A DNA stretch of 64,000 bases from Macrostomum hystrix (GCA_950097015.1 CATNEN010000001.1:4122001-4186000); one strand, 5' to 3'; positions 1 through 11,854 are shown, numbered from the stretch's first letter. The notes: generated from the sequence alone by a model not told the origin. A program made the numbers and translations.

Positions 1-1183
1 AGAATAGCTTGCAGGAAATAACTAAGTAGTAGTTATCTTTTTCATCCGACATGTGACATAGACATAGTTTAAGCCCCCCCCCCCAAGAGCAAGTGAAGGA
101 AGACCGATTGCATGGGCCCTGTTAAGTTTTTAAGCTTATTTAATTAATATATATTTCGTTTAACTATTGAATTCGAGTAGCTTTGCCAAACTTACAATAT
201 ATTTGTTATATTATATATCGACTGGTTTTGTTAAACTGTGATTTTAGCTTTTACACTTACAATTTGTCTCTTATTAAGGGGCCTATTTAAAAAGACAGAT
301 TTTATTTGATAGGCCTTTCGTTGTTTTCTTTTGTAGCTAAAACAAAGAGCACCAAGCAGTTGTTTAATATTAACAATGATTTTTAATTAGATTTAAAAAA
401 CTTAAAGGACTTGAAACTTGAAGCTTTAAAGCTAAAAAACTTGAAGAAACTTTAAAAACTTAAAAAAAGTTAAGATTCAAGATAGCAAGCAAGACATCAG
501 GATCAGGGCAATCCTTCTTTTCCAAGTTTCACACTTCTACTTCAAATTTATTGTATAATGATAGGTTTAAAAACTTGGCATCTTTTCGAATTGTTCTTTT
601 TGAAAGTGCCATTTCAAATCAATGCAATGACTTCGAATTTCAATCATTAAGATTGCTTTTTTGCAGATACCAAACTGGGGCTGCTTTTTCTGGGGTTCTG
701 GGAAATTTGTATTTGGCAAATGTTCAGTGGGGGGGATAAAAGCATTGAAATGGTTCACATGTTTGGGAGTGTCTATGGCCCAAAGGGATGAGCTGGTTAG
801 TGGTAGGGAAAGGGCTTTACTATTTTTCTACTGTTAACTAACACACACTTGAAGTCTCTTAATACCATGACATGTGGCTGCCTGGCAGCGCCATCTAAAC
901 TCTATATTATTACCCTTGCTGAATTTTGACATGCAATCTTGTAGAATTTGGACACAAAATTTTGATGCTCCTGATATCATTGTTTAATTGTTCTAAAATG
1001 ATTTCCCAATGTTTTTGCATCAATTTGGAATGAAACTTCAGAAAAAAGTTTAATGAACAATTTGAAATTGAAGAACTACAAATGAATAACTATTTAATAA
1101 TTCTTTTTTATATTAACAAATATAGTAAAAACGAAAAAAACTATACAAATATAAAAATGAAATGATAAAAAAACCAACAAAAA
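1..1183. other. AT-rich intergenic sequence, no gene seen
   Basis: This stretch is AT-rich, with a short poly-C run near 75-84 and no long open frame with coding character. The short open frames around 551-758 overlap on both strands, match no family I know and lack splice or start context. I assign nothing here. Confidence 0.6.
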
Positions 1184-1430
1184 CATACATGTGCAACCTC
1201 CCAAATCTTAGCCAGCCGTGCGTCTTAGTTTTTAAGCCTAAAATGTGAGATACATTCATTGCTTGCTCTATTTACGACTTAGTTTGCTCTCATTTGCAAC
1301 TTAGTTTGTTGTCCCTTGGTCCCCCTTTGATTTTTTTGTGCTTGGTCGATTGGTTTTTGCAACTTACCTTGCTTGGCCCTCATTTCACCCGGCCAGTTTG
1401 GCTAGGTCAGTCAGGTATTGCGCATGTATG
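1184..1430. mobile_element. hAT-like MITE, copy 1
   Basis: The element is about 247 bp with terminal inverted repeats: it begins CATACATGTGCAA and ends TTGCGCATGTATG. Its interior (GCTCTATTTACGACTTAG, then CCCTTGGTCCCCC) matches the copy at 44529-44777. It has no coding capacity, so it is non-autonomous. The flanks here are A-rich and give no clean target duplication; the second copy does. Confidence 0.75.
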
Positions 1431-1592
1431 AAAAAAATAACCAACAGGCAACTTAGATGTTATAGTACTCCATTTAGACAGTGTTGTAGTGTCCAACCCT
1501 GAAAAGAATTACTAGTATATTGAAGGTAACAAGGCAAGAATAAGATTTTCTTCATCTCTTAATCCATCCCACCCCTTCTCTTCTCCTTTCTT
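1431..1592. other. Spacer between two mobile elements
   Basis: This is AT-rich sequence between the MITE and the inverted-repeat-flanked element. I see no feature in it. Confidence 0.5.
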
Positions 1593-2031
1593 TAAATAAA
1601 AAGGCGAGAATCAACATCATCAATAGCGAGAATCAAAGTCATTGACCAATGCTCATTTGACTCCAAACTGCAGATACTTGAAGCGTTGTACATTAAAGCT
1701 CATTCCCCCAACCTCAACACTCAACTCCAACACAGTGGCGCGGGCCATGTTCTCCGTGTGTTCTGAGGGAGGGGGCACTGGCTATACTTTCTACACTGCT
1801 GGCTGCAATGCTAACAATCCGCCCTTGGACTTGCCTCTTGACTTACGGAATATCAAATATGTACTCAAAAAATTTTAAATTATTGATAAAAAAATATTGA
1901 ATAAAGTTCACCCAAAATCTCATATTTATTCGCTGTTCTATTTGCTATATTTTTTTAATAAACCTGAAGATGCACGAAATGTGCGAAACGCGTCGTTAAA
2001 CGTTAAATGTTGATTCTCGCCTTTTTATTTA
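1593..2031. mobile_element. Inverted-repeat-flanked element with hammerhead-like motif
   Basis: A perfect 25-bp inverted repeat bounds this 439-bp segment: 1593-1617 (containing AAAGGCGAGAATCAACAT) and its reverse complement at 2007-2031. Just inside the right repeat lies a hammerhead-ribozyme-like fold (1954-2007). Penelope-like retroelements and animal retrozymes carry minimal type I hammerheads near their ends, so a non-autonomous relative or fragment of these is the best guess. The open frame at 1642-1878 resembles no reverse transcriptase or GIY-YIG domain. Only one copy is in the window, so repetitiveness is not shown. Confidence 0.5.
1954..2007 (+). ncRNA. Minimal type I hammerhead-ribozyme-like motif
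   Basis: The hammerhead core is present in order. CTGAAGA (1964-1970) fits the CUGANGA box. Stem II is GCAC (1972-1975) with GTGC (1981-1984) around loop GAAAT. Then come GAAA (1985-1988), a very short stem III in CGCG, and GTC ending at 1994 as the expected cleavage site. Stem I can form from AAC (1961-1963) with GTT (1995-1997) and TTTAA (1954-1958) with TTAAA (2003-2007), leaving an internal loop as in type I ribozymes of Penelope-like elements. Folding and cleavage are inferred. Confidence 0.5.
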
Positions 2032-2823
2032 TATTATTTGCCAAGCGAGCACATTTACCTGAATTCTCCTTTCTTTGTTTTTATCCATTGACACTGCAAT
2101 GTCATTCTACAAATATTTAGCAAATTATGGATTTTTTGTAGCAGCTAAGAAATTTGTTAGGCCTATCTTATCTTTCGTAAAATAATTAAACATGCAAAAC
2201 TAGATTCCTAACATTATAGCAGTCTGACTGATATAGTAATATAGATATAATTATATATATCATGTTTCACATAATTATATTATATATATAACCATTTTTT
2301 TATTTTATTATTATATAATAAATAACAATTATTTAATTTACTTTCTTGGAAACTATAGCATGACAACATATTGCAGTAACATGGTAATCAAATATGGTAA
2401 ACTATTTAAGGCTAAATACAAACAAAAGCATTATCAAGTAATAGCAGTATTGTTCATTGTGTAGCACTGTTTTTAGACTACAAATTAATTGGTAGTTGTT
2501 TTTACGCTTGGTAAGCTAGTATACTAGTTGACACTTGTCCATAAGGCCATATAATCATATGCCACTAGCTATTATATACTAATACTCGTAGTATCAAAGG
2601 TAATATATTTTAGGGCAATGCAATTACGCTCATGCTAAGGCTAAAAGCAGTGTATAAAAAGTTGAAGACAATCATTTTTGAGTCATTGTAACTTGATAAA
2701 AAATATTCCTTGACTACCTATTGTTACTCACTGTTCCTGTTTTTATTGATGATAAGGGTAAGTACAAATCATACTACTCTGCATAACACTTCAGTTTCAG
2801 TAGTCAGTTAGCCGCCATTCAAC
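2032..2823 (+). promoter_or_regulatory. RPS13 upstream region and probable promoter
   Basis: AT-rich sequence leads into RPS13. A TATA-like TATAAAAA lies at 2653-2660. The 5' leader may contain a very small intron: GTAAGT at 2758 and TTTCAG ending at 2800 would give 43 bp. The TTTCAG could instead be a trans-splice acceptor. No transcript evidence is available. Confidence 0.35.
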
Positions 2824-3279
2824 ATGGGTCGCATGCACACGCCAGGCAAAGGTTTGAGTCAATCGGCTCTGCCCTATCGTCGCTCCGTGCCGCTCTGGTT
2901 GAAGCTGAGCGCCGATGACGTAATCGATCAAATCTGCAAGCTGGCCAAGAAGGGCCTGACACCCTCCCAGATTGGTGTGATTCTTCGCGACTCGCACGGC
3001 GTTGCCCAGGCTCGCTGGGTGGCCGGCAATAAAATCCTTCGCATCCTGAAGGCCAAGGGTCTGGCCGCCAACCTGCCAGAGGATCTGTACTATCTAATTA
3101 AGAAGGCCGTGGCCATTCGCAAGCATCTGGAGCGCAATCGCAAGGACAAAGACTCCAAGTTTCGTCTGATTCTAGTTGAGAGCCGCATTCATCGCCTGGC
3201 TAGGTACTACAAGACCCGAGGCACCCTACCTAGCAACTGGAAATACGAATCGTCAACCGCCTCTACCCTAGTGGCCTGA
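2824..3279 (+). CDS. RPS13: 40S ribosomal protein S13 (uS15)
   Basis: This encodes the complete 151-residue small-subunit ribosomal protein S13 (uS15 family), which binds 18S rRNA in the 40S platform. The protein begins [20 protein letters not shown] and carries the family signatures [34 protein letters not shown] and the C-terminal [10 protein letters not shown]. Length equals that of animal orthologues (151). The reading frame runs from ATG to TGA with no intron, which is unusual because many animal RPS13 genes have coding introns. Intact conserved sequence, its own TATA-like box and its own polyadenylation signal argue for an active gene, though a processed retrocopy cannot be excluded. 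GC content is much higher than in the flanks. Confidence 0.97.
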   Translation: MGRMHTPGKGLSQSALPYRRSVPLWLKLSADDVIDQICKLAKKGLTPSQIGVILRDSHGVAQARWVAGNKILRILKAKGLAANLPEDLYYLIKKAVAIRKHLERNRKDKDSKFRLILVESRIHRLARYYKTRGTLPSNWKYESSTASTLVA

Positions 3280-3378
3280 GCTTATGTCGAAGCATTGATG
3301 CGCTGGTAGACATGGTGTTTGATATCATTGATCTAATATGTGTTGCCATCACCTGGGAGTGTAAGAGAAAAGAGAACT

Positions 3379-3384
3379 AATAAA
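3379..3384 (+). promoter_or_regulatory. Polyadenylation signal of RPS13
   Basis: A canonical AATAAA lies 100 bp after the RPS13 stop codon, followed by T- and TG-rich sequence. Confidence 0.7.
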
Positions 3385-3519
3385 GAAAGCTTAAAAAGGT
3401 TTTGTTGACTGCTGTCTCATTGGAGAAAGAAATGTTTTTCTTGCTTCCGATTTTTTCAATTCTTTAGACTATTTATCATGATTTCCTTTTCCTATCCTTA
3501 AGTCCCTTGAGCTCGAATA

Positions 3520-3827
3520 CGGGCAATGGCAAATCATTTAGTGACACTTGACCAACAGCCAGCGAAGAGGCAATTCTGCCCATTTCGCTGACTCCTGAGT
3601 ACACACGCACACAGATACTGCACACAGACACACACTCACAGGGTGTGTACACCTGCCCTGACTCTCATTGTCAGGCAGTGTACACTCTCATTGGGCCTTG
3701 GAGGTTGGCCCTCAAGGGCGTAAATTGCACAAGCCGCCAAGCCCCAAATAAATGTGGCCTCGCCGCGGAATCGAGCTCAGGGACCTTGGTGCCAGAGGCA
3801 AACGCGTTAACCGCTCTGCCACCGACC
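3520..3827 (-). mobile_element. tRNA-derived SINE, family A, copy 1
   Basis: On the minus strand the element starts with a tRNA-like head (GGTGGCAGAGCGGTTAACGC as A-box region, GAGCTCGATTCC as B box). A body follows that contains AATTTACGCC, GAGGGCCAACCTCCAAGGC, AGTGTACACTGCCTGA and GGGCAGAATTGCC. The same body occurs at 13300-13620 and 20397-20755. This copy sits between RPS13 and NEDD4 and is slightly diverged. Confidence 0.85.
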
Positions 3828-4061
3828 TCCACACCTGTTGATTAGAAGGTTAAAGGTTCGTAGCGAGACGTAGCAGGAGTTGTAAAATAGCTCAAAATTT
3901 ATTTCTTACAAAGTTTCCACTATATAATTTTCAGACCAACAGCCAGCACCTAACAATAATGGCTTGAGTGCACCGCTCAACCTTTATTAATTGGTTTTAA
4001 ATCAAGCCCATCCAATTTGATTCCGTCGTAAATTAACAAACAAAACATTTAAGTCGCAATC

Positions 4062-7000
4062 ATGCCAACACTTGAGGTGACAATACTGAGGGCGCACAAC
4101 CTAGCCAAGAAGGACATCTTTGGCGCCAGCGATCCGTATGTTAAGATGGCCATCTACAGTAGTCGCTCCGATAGGCAAACGGCCGTTACTAAAACAATGA
4201 AGCGCACATTAAATCCTGTATGGAATCAGTGGTTCCATTTTCACGGCATTGGCAACAGTCACGTGTTGGATATAGAAGTATTCGACGCTAATCGAATCAC
4301 CAAAGACGATTTTCTCGGTCAGTTAAGCTTGCCACTGCGGCATGAACATATTGGCGTAGTCGGTAGAGATACGATTGTGCCCAGGGTGTTAATACTGCAG
4401 CAGAGATCAGAGCGTAGCAGAGTTCGTGGAACTATCGAAATCAAACTGGCTTATCTGCCTGAGATCAACGACGATCAGGCTGAATTGGGCGCCCAGGATG
4501 GCGACGTTGTCAATGGCAACGGCAGCGGAAGCAGCGGTAGTGCCGGCGGCGGCAGCTCCGATTGGGTTGTGGTCGCTGATAATGCCGAAGGTGAGGTCTA
4601 ACTCAGCTATGAGATTCTAGTCTCAGCCATCTCAGCCATGAGATTCTAATCTCATCTATCTCAGTCATGAGATTCTAATCTCATCCATCTAAAAAATGAG
4701 ATTCTAGTCTGATCCATCTTAAAAATAAGATTCTAGTCTCAGCCATGAGATTCTATAGTCTCATCCATCCCAGTCATGAGATTCTAATCTCATCCATCTA
4801 AGAAATGAGATTCTAGTCTCATCCATCTTAAAAATAAGATTCTAGTCTCAGCCATGAGATTCTAGTCTCAGCCATGAGATTCTTGTCTCAGCCATGAGAT
4901 TCTAGTCTCCGCCATGAGATTCTACTCTCATCCATCTCAGCTAAACAATGCTCAAAGCTATAATCCGATCTCTAGGCGACGATGGCGCCGTCATCAGCAC
5001 GGCTCCGCCGCCAAGCACAGCTGAGTCACACATGCCTAGCTGTTGTCCGCACGAGGATTCAGATCTGCCAGCCGGCTGGGAGGCTCGCTGCGACGCCAAC
5101 GGTCGTCGGTACTATGTCGATCACGCTAGTCGGCGCACTCAATGGGAACGACCCCAGGCTGCCTCGGCTCCGTTGCCGCGCGGTTGGCTAGAGAAAACTG
5201 ATCCGCGCGGTCGGGTGTACTATGTGGACCAGGTGGGATTGCTTTTATTGTCGTGCGAAGGATTGACAATTCGGGGACTTAAAGAGATCTGTCTTTAAAT
5301 AGGATATTTTTAGTGGGGAGATCTGTTCTTAAATGGGAGATTTTTAGTGGGGAGATCTGTTCTTAAATGGGAGATTTTTTGTGGGGAGATCTGTTCTTAA
5401 ATGGGAGATTTTTAGTGGGGAGATCTGTTCTTAAATGGGATATTTTTAGTAAGAATCGGTCTTTTAAACTAGTGCCTTCATTAAACGGTCACACCAGGTC
5501 AACCGCCGCACCCAATGGGAGCGTCCAACTATTCCGGCCGTTGCTGAGCCCGCCGATCAGACAGCAGCCACCTCCCAATCTGGCTCTTTAACATCCTCGG
5601 CTTCCAATTCGCCGTCTGCTACGCGGCGGGCGCCGCCCTCGGCCTCGGCCGCATCGTCGACTGGCCCAACCGCGGCCGAGGCATTGTCAGCCGCTGCTCA
5701 ACGCTTTCGCGAGCGTCGCCTAATCTCCCAGGAGGACGCTACGGAGCGCGTCACTCTAGACGATTACATTGTGGGCGGCAATGCGGCCGCTACGGCTAAT
5801 TCGCCTTCGCCTACGCCATCGAGTCCATCGTCTATGGCCTCGCCAACAATGACGGCTGTTGGCGCTGTCGGCTCTGATCAGCAGCAGCGGGCTCATCGCT
5901 CCGGCACCGTGACTTTTAGCGACGAATCTCGGCTGTGCAGCATCGAAGATCTGCCCCTGCCATCCGGCTGGCAGGCTGCCGTAGCACCGAACGGTAGGAA
6001 ATTCTTCATCAATCACAACAACAAGACCACCACCTGGCGTGATCCGCGCGAGGAGACCTACAGAAATCTGTTGGCCCTGGCGTCTGCCAAGGCTAGGGCT
6101 ACAGGCGCCGGTGCTGGCAGAGGACAGTCCTCTATCGCTGGCCTTGGCGGCGGCAATCGGCTTCACGATCTGGGCCCGCTGCCGCCTGGCTGGGAGGAGC
6201 GAGTGCATAGCGACAATCGAGTCTTCTATATTAATCACAATCTGCGCTGCACCCAATGGGAGGATCCGCGACTGGAGCTCAAGCTGGGTGAGACTGCGCT
6301 AGATCCATCCTTTCTCACCCTTCTGTTTCCTTCACTGCCATTCTGCTATATCTTCTCTCCTCTATTCTCTTCCCGCTTTTCTTCCCCTCCATTCTCTCCT
6401 CTCTTCTCCCCTCCATTCTCTCCCCGCTTTTCTCCCTCTTCGTTCCTCCCTCCATTCTTTCCCTCTTTTCTTCCCTTTCATTCTTCCCCTCCATCTCTCC
6501 CCTGTCCTCTTCCCTCCATCTCTCCCCAGTTCTCTTCCCTCCATTCTCTTCTCCCTTTATTTTCATCGCCATTGAATCAGTCCTCAACGGACACACGAAG
6601 AGGTACCATGCCACAATGGGGGCCGCTATTCACTCTGCACAGCATCCGCCGCTCTTCCACAGGTGGACCAGCTGTGCCCTACAGTCGCGACTACAAGCAG
6701 AAATACGAATACTTCCGCAGCCTACTAAAAGCGCCCAAGCAAATGCCGAACTGCAAATTTGATATACGCGTCAAGCGCAGCACTATTTTAGAGGACTCGT
6801 TCAATTGCATTATGAACTGCAAGCAGCCCGATCTCTTAAAGGCGCGATTGTGGGTCGATTTCAGCGATGGAGGTTGGTGATCGTGACTTTTAAATGTTAT
6901 GGGAGAATGCTAGCTAGATATTACTTAATAGTAGATAGATATGGTAAAATTTAGGACCGATATTACAGAATTTGGACAGATATTGCAGAATTTTAAATAG

Positions 7001-9964
7001 GTAATACAGAAATAATGTATGATATTACGTTATTAAGGATCGATATTTCAGAATTGATTTTATATAATACAGAATTTAGGATTGATATTACAGATTTAAT
7101 TGCTTATACTACAGAATTTAGGATTGATATTTCAGATTTAATTGCTTATATTACAGAATTTAGGATTGATATTACAGATTTAATTGCATATATTACAGAA
7201 TTTAGGATTGATATTGCAGATTTAATTGCATATATTACAGATTTAATTGCTTTTATTGCATAATTTAGGATTGATATTACAGAATTTAGGATTGATATTA
7301 CAGAATTTAGGATTGATATTACAGAATTTAGGATTGATATTACAGAATTTAGGATTGATAATACAGAATTTAGGATTGATATTGCAGAATTTAGGATTGA
7401 TATTACGGAATTTAGGATTGATATTACAGAATTTAGGATTGATATTACAGAATTTAGGATTGATAATACAGAATTTAGGATTGATATTGCAGAATTTAGG
7501 ATTGATATTACGGAATCGATTATAGATGTTTCGTAATTTAGAATTGAAATTACATAATTGAGACTCGTTACTACAGAATGTCAAGTGTAATATTTTTAAG
7601 CTTTCCAAATTGTCTAATTTCCAACAGGCAAAGGCTTGGACTACGGAGGCCTAACTAGGGAATGGTTTTTCCTACTCAGCCGAGAACTATTCAATCCCTA
7701 CTATGCACTATTCGAGTATTCGGCTAGCGATAATTACACACTGCAGATTAATCCGCAGAGTGGCTTAGCCAATCCGGATCATTTGAATTATTTCAAATTT
7801 ATTGGCCGTGTCGCCGCTATGGCTATTTGGCACGGCAAATTGTTGGACGGATTTTTTATAAGGCCATTCTACAAAATGATGCTAGGCCGTAAGATTGTAC
7901 TAAAAGACATGGAATCTGTGGACGCCATGTACTTTAATAGTTTGCAATTCATTGTCGACAATAATCCCGAGGATTTAGATTTAACTTTCTCAGTCGAGGA
8001 GGAAGTATTTGGCAAGCAGGTTGAGTACGACCTCATTCCTGATGGTAGAAATATTCTGGTAAGTTTGACACTTTGTTGATGAGATTGATTTGTTGATGGG
8101 TGAAACTGGTTGATAGGAGAAATTTGATAAATTGGTGAGACTGATTGATCGATGTGTGAGACTGATTGATAGATGTGTGAGACTAATTGATAGATATGTG
8201 AGACAGAATGATAGATGTGTGTGACTGATTGATAGATGTGTGAGACTGATTGATAGATGTATGAGACTGATTGATAGATGTGTGTGACTGATTGATAGAT
8301 GTATGAGACTGATTGATAGATGTGTGTGACTGATTGATAGATGTATGAGACTGATTGATAGATGTATGAGACTGATTGATAGATGTGTGTGACTGATTGA
8401 TAGATGTGTGAGACTGATTGATAGATGTGTGTGACTGATTGATAGATGTGTGTGACTGATTGATAGATTTATGAGACTGATTGATAGATGTGTGTGACTG
8501 ATTGATAGATTTATGAGACTGATTGATAGATGTGTGTGACTGATTGATAGATTTATGAGACTGATTGATAGATGTGTGTGACTGATTAATAGATGTGTGA
8601 GACTGATTGATAGATGTATGAGACTGATTGATAGATGTGTGTGACTGATTGATTGAGGGGTGAAAAGGAGATGTAACTAAGAGCTTGTTTGTTCGAGTGC
8701 TATGGTTTGCAATGATCGCTTCGCTTTAGTTCATGTAAGTCTTCTATCTTAATAGTTCAATTACCACCATACAGAACATGACTTTTTGTGTCACATATCT
8801 TAATACATAGGTAACCAATGACAACAAGGACGAATATATTGACAAAGTGATCACTTGGCGCTTTGTCGATCGCGTCAAAGACCAGATGTCGGCCTTCATG
8901 AAAGGCTTCAGCGAGCTTATCGATCCGAGATTCATCCAGATATTTGACGCTGCCGAATTGGAACTGCTGCTGTGTGGCCTGCAGGTAACATTTCTCACCT
9001 TGATACTTGCTGTTTATACCTTTCAGATCCTTCGATTTATGGAATCGCTCAGTTTCTTAGATCCAAAAGAATCCCCTTCAGCAGCTCCTCAGGTCCTGAA
9101 GAATCCCCTTCAGCAGCTCCTCAGGTCCTGAAGAATCCCCTTCAGCAGCTCCTCAGATCCTGAAGAATCCCCTTCAGCAGCTCCTCAGATCCTGAAGAAT
9201 CCCCTTCAGCAGCTCCTCAGATCCTGAAGAATCCCCTTCAGCAGCTCCTCAGATCCTGAAGAATCCCCTTCAGCAGCTCCTCAGATCCTGAAGAATCCCC
9301 TTCAGCAGCTCCTCAGATCCTGAAGAATCCCCTTCAGCAGCTCCTCAGATCCTGAAGAATCCCCTTCAGCAGCTCCTCAGATCCTGAAGAATCCCCTTCA
9401 GCAGCTCCTCAGATCCTTAATAATCCCCTTCAGCAGCTCCTCAGATCCTTAATAATCCCCTTCAGCAGCTCCTCAGATCCTGAAGAATCCCCTTCAGCAG
9501 CTCCTCAGATCCTGAAGAATCCCCTTCAGCAGCTCCTCAGATCTTGAAGAATCCCCTTCAGCACCTCCCCAAGCCTGAAGAATCCCTTTCTCTTGTTTTC
9601 CCAGGACATCGACGTGAACGACTGGAAGCGCAACACCCTATTCAAAGGCGACTATGACACTAATCACCCGGTAATCATTAGTTTCTGGCGCGCTGTGTAC
9701 AGCTTCAACAATGAGACTAGAGCCAGACTGCTACAATTTGTCACCGGCACATCTCGCGTACCGATGAACGGCTTCTCGGAACTGTGGGGCTCTAACGGGC
9801 CGCAGAAGTTCACCATCGAACGCTGGGGCTCGCCAGAACAGTTGCCAAGGGCGCACACCTGTTTTAATAGAATCGACCTGCCGCCTTATCCAGATTATGA
9901 CGACCTGCGCGCTAAACTGCTATTGGCTATTGAGAATAGCGAAGGGTTCGACGGCGTTGATTAA
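4062..9964 (+). CDS. NEDD4: NEDD4-type C2-WW-HECT E3 ubiquitin ligase
   Basis: Seven exons: 4062-4590, 4976-5232, 5498-6287, 6663-6872, 7628-8058, 8811-8984, 9605-9964. All are GT-AG and phase-consistent, giving 916 aa. The N-terminal C2 domain has [14 protein letters not shown] and LNPVWN, the calcium/phospholipid-binding pattern. Four WW domains follow: [17 protein letters not shown] (split by intron 2 and completed by RRTQWERP), LPSGWQAAV and LPPGWEERV. The C-terminal HECT domain begins at [14 protein letters not shown]. Its catalytic cysteine lies in [10 protein letters not shown] (codon 9860-9862), and the protein ends EGFDGVD as in NEDD4 orthologues. The enzyme ubiquitinates membrane proteins recruited through PY motifs bound by the WW domains. 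Introns 1-6 each hold repetitive sequence. Boundaries are my reading of splice signals and homology; 5' untranslated exons are unknown. Confidence 0.95.
4605..4935 (+). repeat. Minisatellite in NEDD4 intron 1
   Basis: Imperfect 20-30 bp units built on ATGAGATTCTAGTCTCAGCC fill the intron from about 15 bp after the donor at 4591 to just before the acceptor at 4975. ATGAGATTCTAATCTCAT is a short inverted-repeat variant. Confidence 0.9.
5285..5450 (+). repeat. Minisatellite in NEDD4 intron 2
   Basis: About five copies of a ~34-bp unit containing GGGGAGATCTGTTCTTAAAT lie inside the 265-bp intron that splits the second WW domain. Confidence 0.85.
6288..6662 (+). repeat. Pyrimidine-rich quasi-repeat intron 3 of NEDD4
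   Basis: The intron is almost entirely C/T on the plus strand, with loose iterations of CCTCCATTCTCTCC. The donor is at 6288 and the acceptor AG at 6661-6662. The open frame through it is a by-product of composition. Confidence 0.8.
7060..7515 (+). repeat. Minisatellite in NEDD4 intron 4
   Basis: A 21-bp unit (AGGATTGATATTACAGAATT plus T) repeats about 12 times from 7262. It is preceded by about four 42-bp composite units in which every second unit reads ATTTAATTGC. Confidence 0.9.
8090..8655 (+). repeat. Minisatellite in NEDD4 intron 5
   Basis: A 21-bp unit GACTGATTGATAGATGTGTG(A) is repeated about 25 times, with alternating TGTGTGT and TGTATGA variants. It starts some 30-40 bp after the donor at 8059. 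Confidence 0.92.
9060..9585 (+). repeat. Minisatellite in NEDD4 intron 6
   Basis: A 32-bp unit (CCCCTTCAGCAGCTCCTCAG then ATCCTGAAGAAT) is present in about 16 copies. Each unit holds several acceptor-like CAG or TCAG sites. The true acceptor follows at 9601-9604. Confidence 0.93.
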
Positions 9965-10091
9965 TTGTTTTAAGCCTACGTTATGTAGGATTAATAAGTA
10001 AACTGCGAAATGCAATTAATTATTTATTAATTGCTTCAAGTTTAATTTGCAAGTAGATTATTAGTTCAATAATTATTCTGCTATCCTTTAT

Positions 10092-10097
10092 AATAAA
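10092..10097 (+). promoter_or_regulatory. Polyadenylation signal of NEDD4
   Basis: AATAAA lies 128 bp after the NEDD4 stop codon in AT-rich 3' sequence. Confidence 0.6.
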
Positions 10098-10479
10098 TAT
10101 TTATGCTTCATTGTGCAGAGTATGTGCTTATAAAAATTGTTTTCCATTTTGTGATATCGACAATAAATTTGGGAAAGAATTACAAAACGCAATGACGTCA
10201 TATTTTTGTACAACAAATAACTGCTTGCGAGTATATTTCTATTCTTATGAAAGAGTTTTGTTGATCTTATAAAGCTTACTTTTTTATTAAGCTTGCGAGT
10301 CGTTTTGGCTTGAAGATTTCATTTTTCCGGCTGCACCTTATATAAAATAGAATACTTTTATCTGGATAATGCTTATTTTATAATGCTTTTAATTTACAAT
10401 AAGGAACCAAATTTTTTGCTTATCGCTTTAGCCAAAAAACATGGCTAAGGACCACTGTTATCAAGTTTAGAGCGAGTTG

Positions 10480-10635
10480 GTTGTATGAAGTGTGGAGTGA
10501 GGTGGGTGTAGCCAGTCTGGAGTGAGGTAGGTGTAGCCCGTGTGGAGTGAGGTGGGTGTAGCCCGTGTGGAGTGAGGTAGGTGTAGCCCGTGTGGAGTGA
10601 GGTGGGTGTAGCCCGTGTGGACTGAGGTGGGTGAA
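10480..10635 (+). repeat. Intergenic minisatellite, 25-bp unit
   Basis: Five to six copies of a 25-bp unit contain TGGAGTGAGGTGGGTGT followed by AGCCCG. The 17-bp core recurs in the array at 11855-12035. Confidence 0.88.
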
Positions 10636-11854
10636 TCGGTTGTTGACTTTCGAAAATGCAAGCCGTTTTTCTACTCGTAAATGGAAGTTTTTTATCGTTT
10701 AAAGCTTCATGAATTAAAAAATTGGTCTGTGACGCTTTCGCAGATCAGCGAATGTTTTTATTGCAAGTGTACAGTGAATCCCTGACATTACTACTTTCAT
10801 CTAAATTCTGCGCGGCAATACCCGAATGTTCGTCCGTTTTGATAAGTTTAAAACCCTTTTACGGTTTATGAATATTTCATAAGATTTTCAGACCCACAGA
10901 GAGCAAAAGTATTAAATTTTTGCGTTTCGCATATTGTCTACACCTCAATTTTCTTGTTATTCGTCGAATATTTTGTCGTATGCTACCCGCTAAAAAATAG
11001 GGATGTTTCTTTGGGTGATTCCAGTTGGAATCTGCGGTGTTTCCAGAAAAAGAAACAGCCGAACGCTGGAAACATACCAATCGGATGATTCCATGCTTAG
11101 AATCTACCCAACTGGGCGTTTTCTCGGTGCTTCTTGGTGGCGAAATGGAATCACCCAAAGAATCCTCCAGTTCGGAAGATTCCATGCTCAGAAACCGCCG
11201 AGGAATCGCCCGTAAATAATTCTCTGGTTGTCCCATGGGCCACTGGTTCGGGTGATTCTTCAGCGGTTTCCGCACAATTTACGGTTACATCGGCTGCTTC
11301 CTGGGTGGTTTCTTTAACTCTTGCGAGATAGGGGGGATTTTGGTAGATTCCACTCCTCTTTTGCACAAAAAACCCGCCGAAGAAGCAGCCGAATTTTTTA
11401 CAGGGTCTTCATCTTTGTAGTTGATTCTTCGCTTTTTCCACTATTTTTTCTGTAAGCATCGTTAAATCGCTTACCTATCACGTAATGGCTTTCTGCACTA
11501 CTGATACTCATGTTATTTCTACTGAAATTGTCTTTTTTATTTCAATTTTCTTCATGATTTCGTGTTGTACTATTGGTTCTGCTATGTGTTGTGTCTAATT
11601 TATAATTGAAACCCAAAAATTATGATTTATAGGAGTAAAATACTTGATAATACTATTAAGTAGTTGTAAACACACCAAATATTTGTTGCAGATGTAATCG
11701 AAAAAAATAAATTTTTAACTTATTTTTTATCGGATTGCGAGCATCGCTTATGCGCAGCTCATACGATTGAACTCTAATTTAATTATCGAGCTAATTGTTG
11801 ACTCTCAGCTTTCGTAGGTTAATAAAAAAGTTTTGGTTACAGCGAATCTTTATG
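10636..11854. other. Unassigned sequence between two related arrays
   Basis: This 1.2-kb AT-rich stretch separates two arrays that share a repeat core. Around 10985-11330 it has higher GC and overlapping open frames on both strands (minus-strand frame 11275-10877 includes MESSELEDSLGDSI). GGTGATTCC-like and ATTCCATGCT motifs recur there. I recognise no domain or clear terminal repeats. It could be an old insertion or a decayed gene fragment. Confidence 0.3.

Noticed and set aside
6315-6614. Glu/Arg/Gly-rich minus-strand open frame
   Set aside because: It is the complement of the pyrimidine-rich NEDD4 intron 3; composition alone explains it.
10877-11275. 132-codon minus-strand open frame (and overlapping plus-strand frames)
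   Set aside because: No recognised domain, no clear splice context, and frames overlap on both strands. It is kept only as part of an unassigned block.
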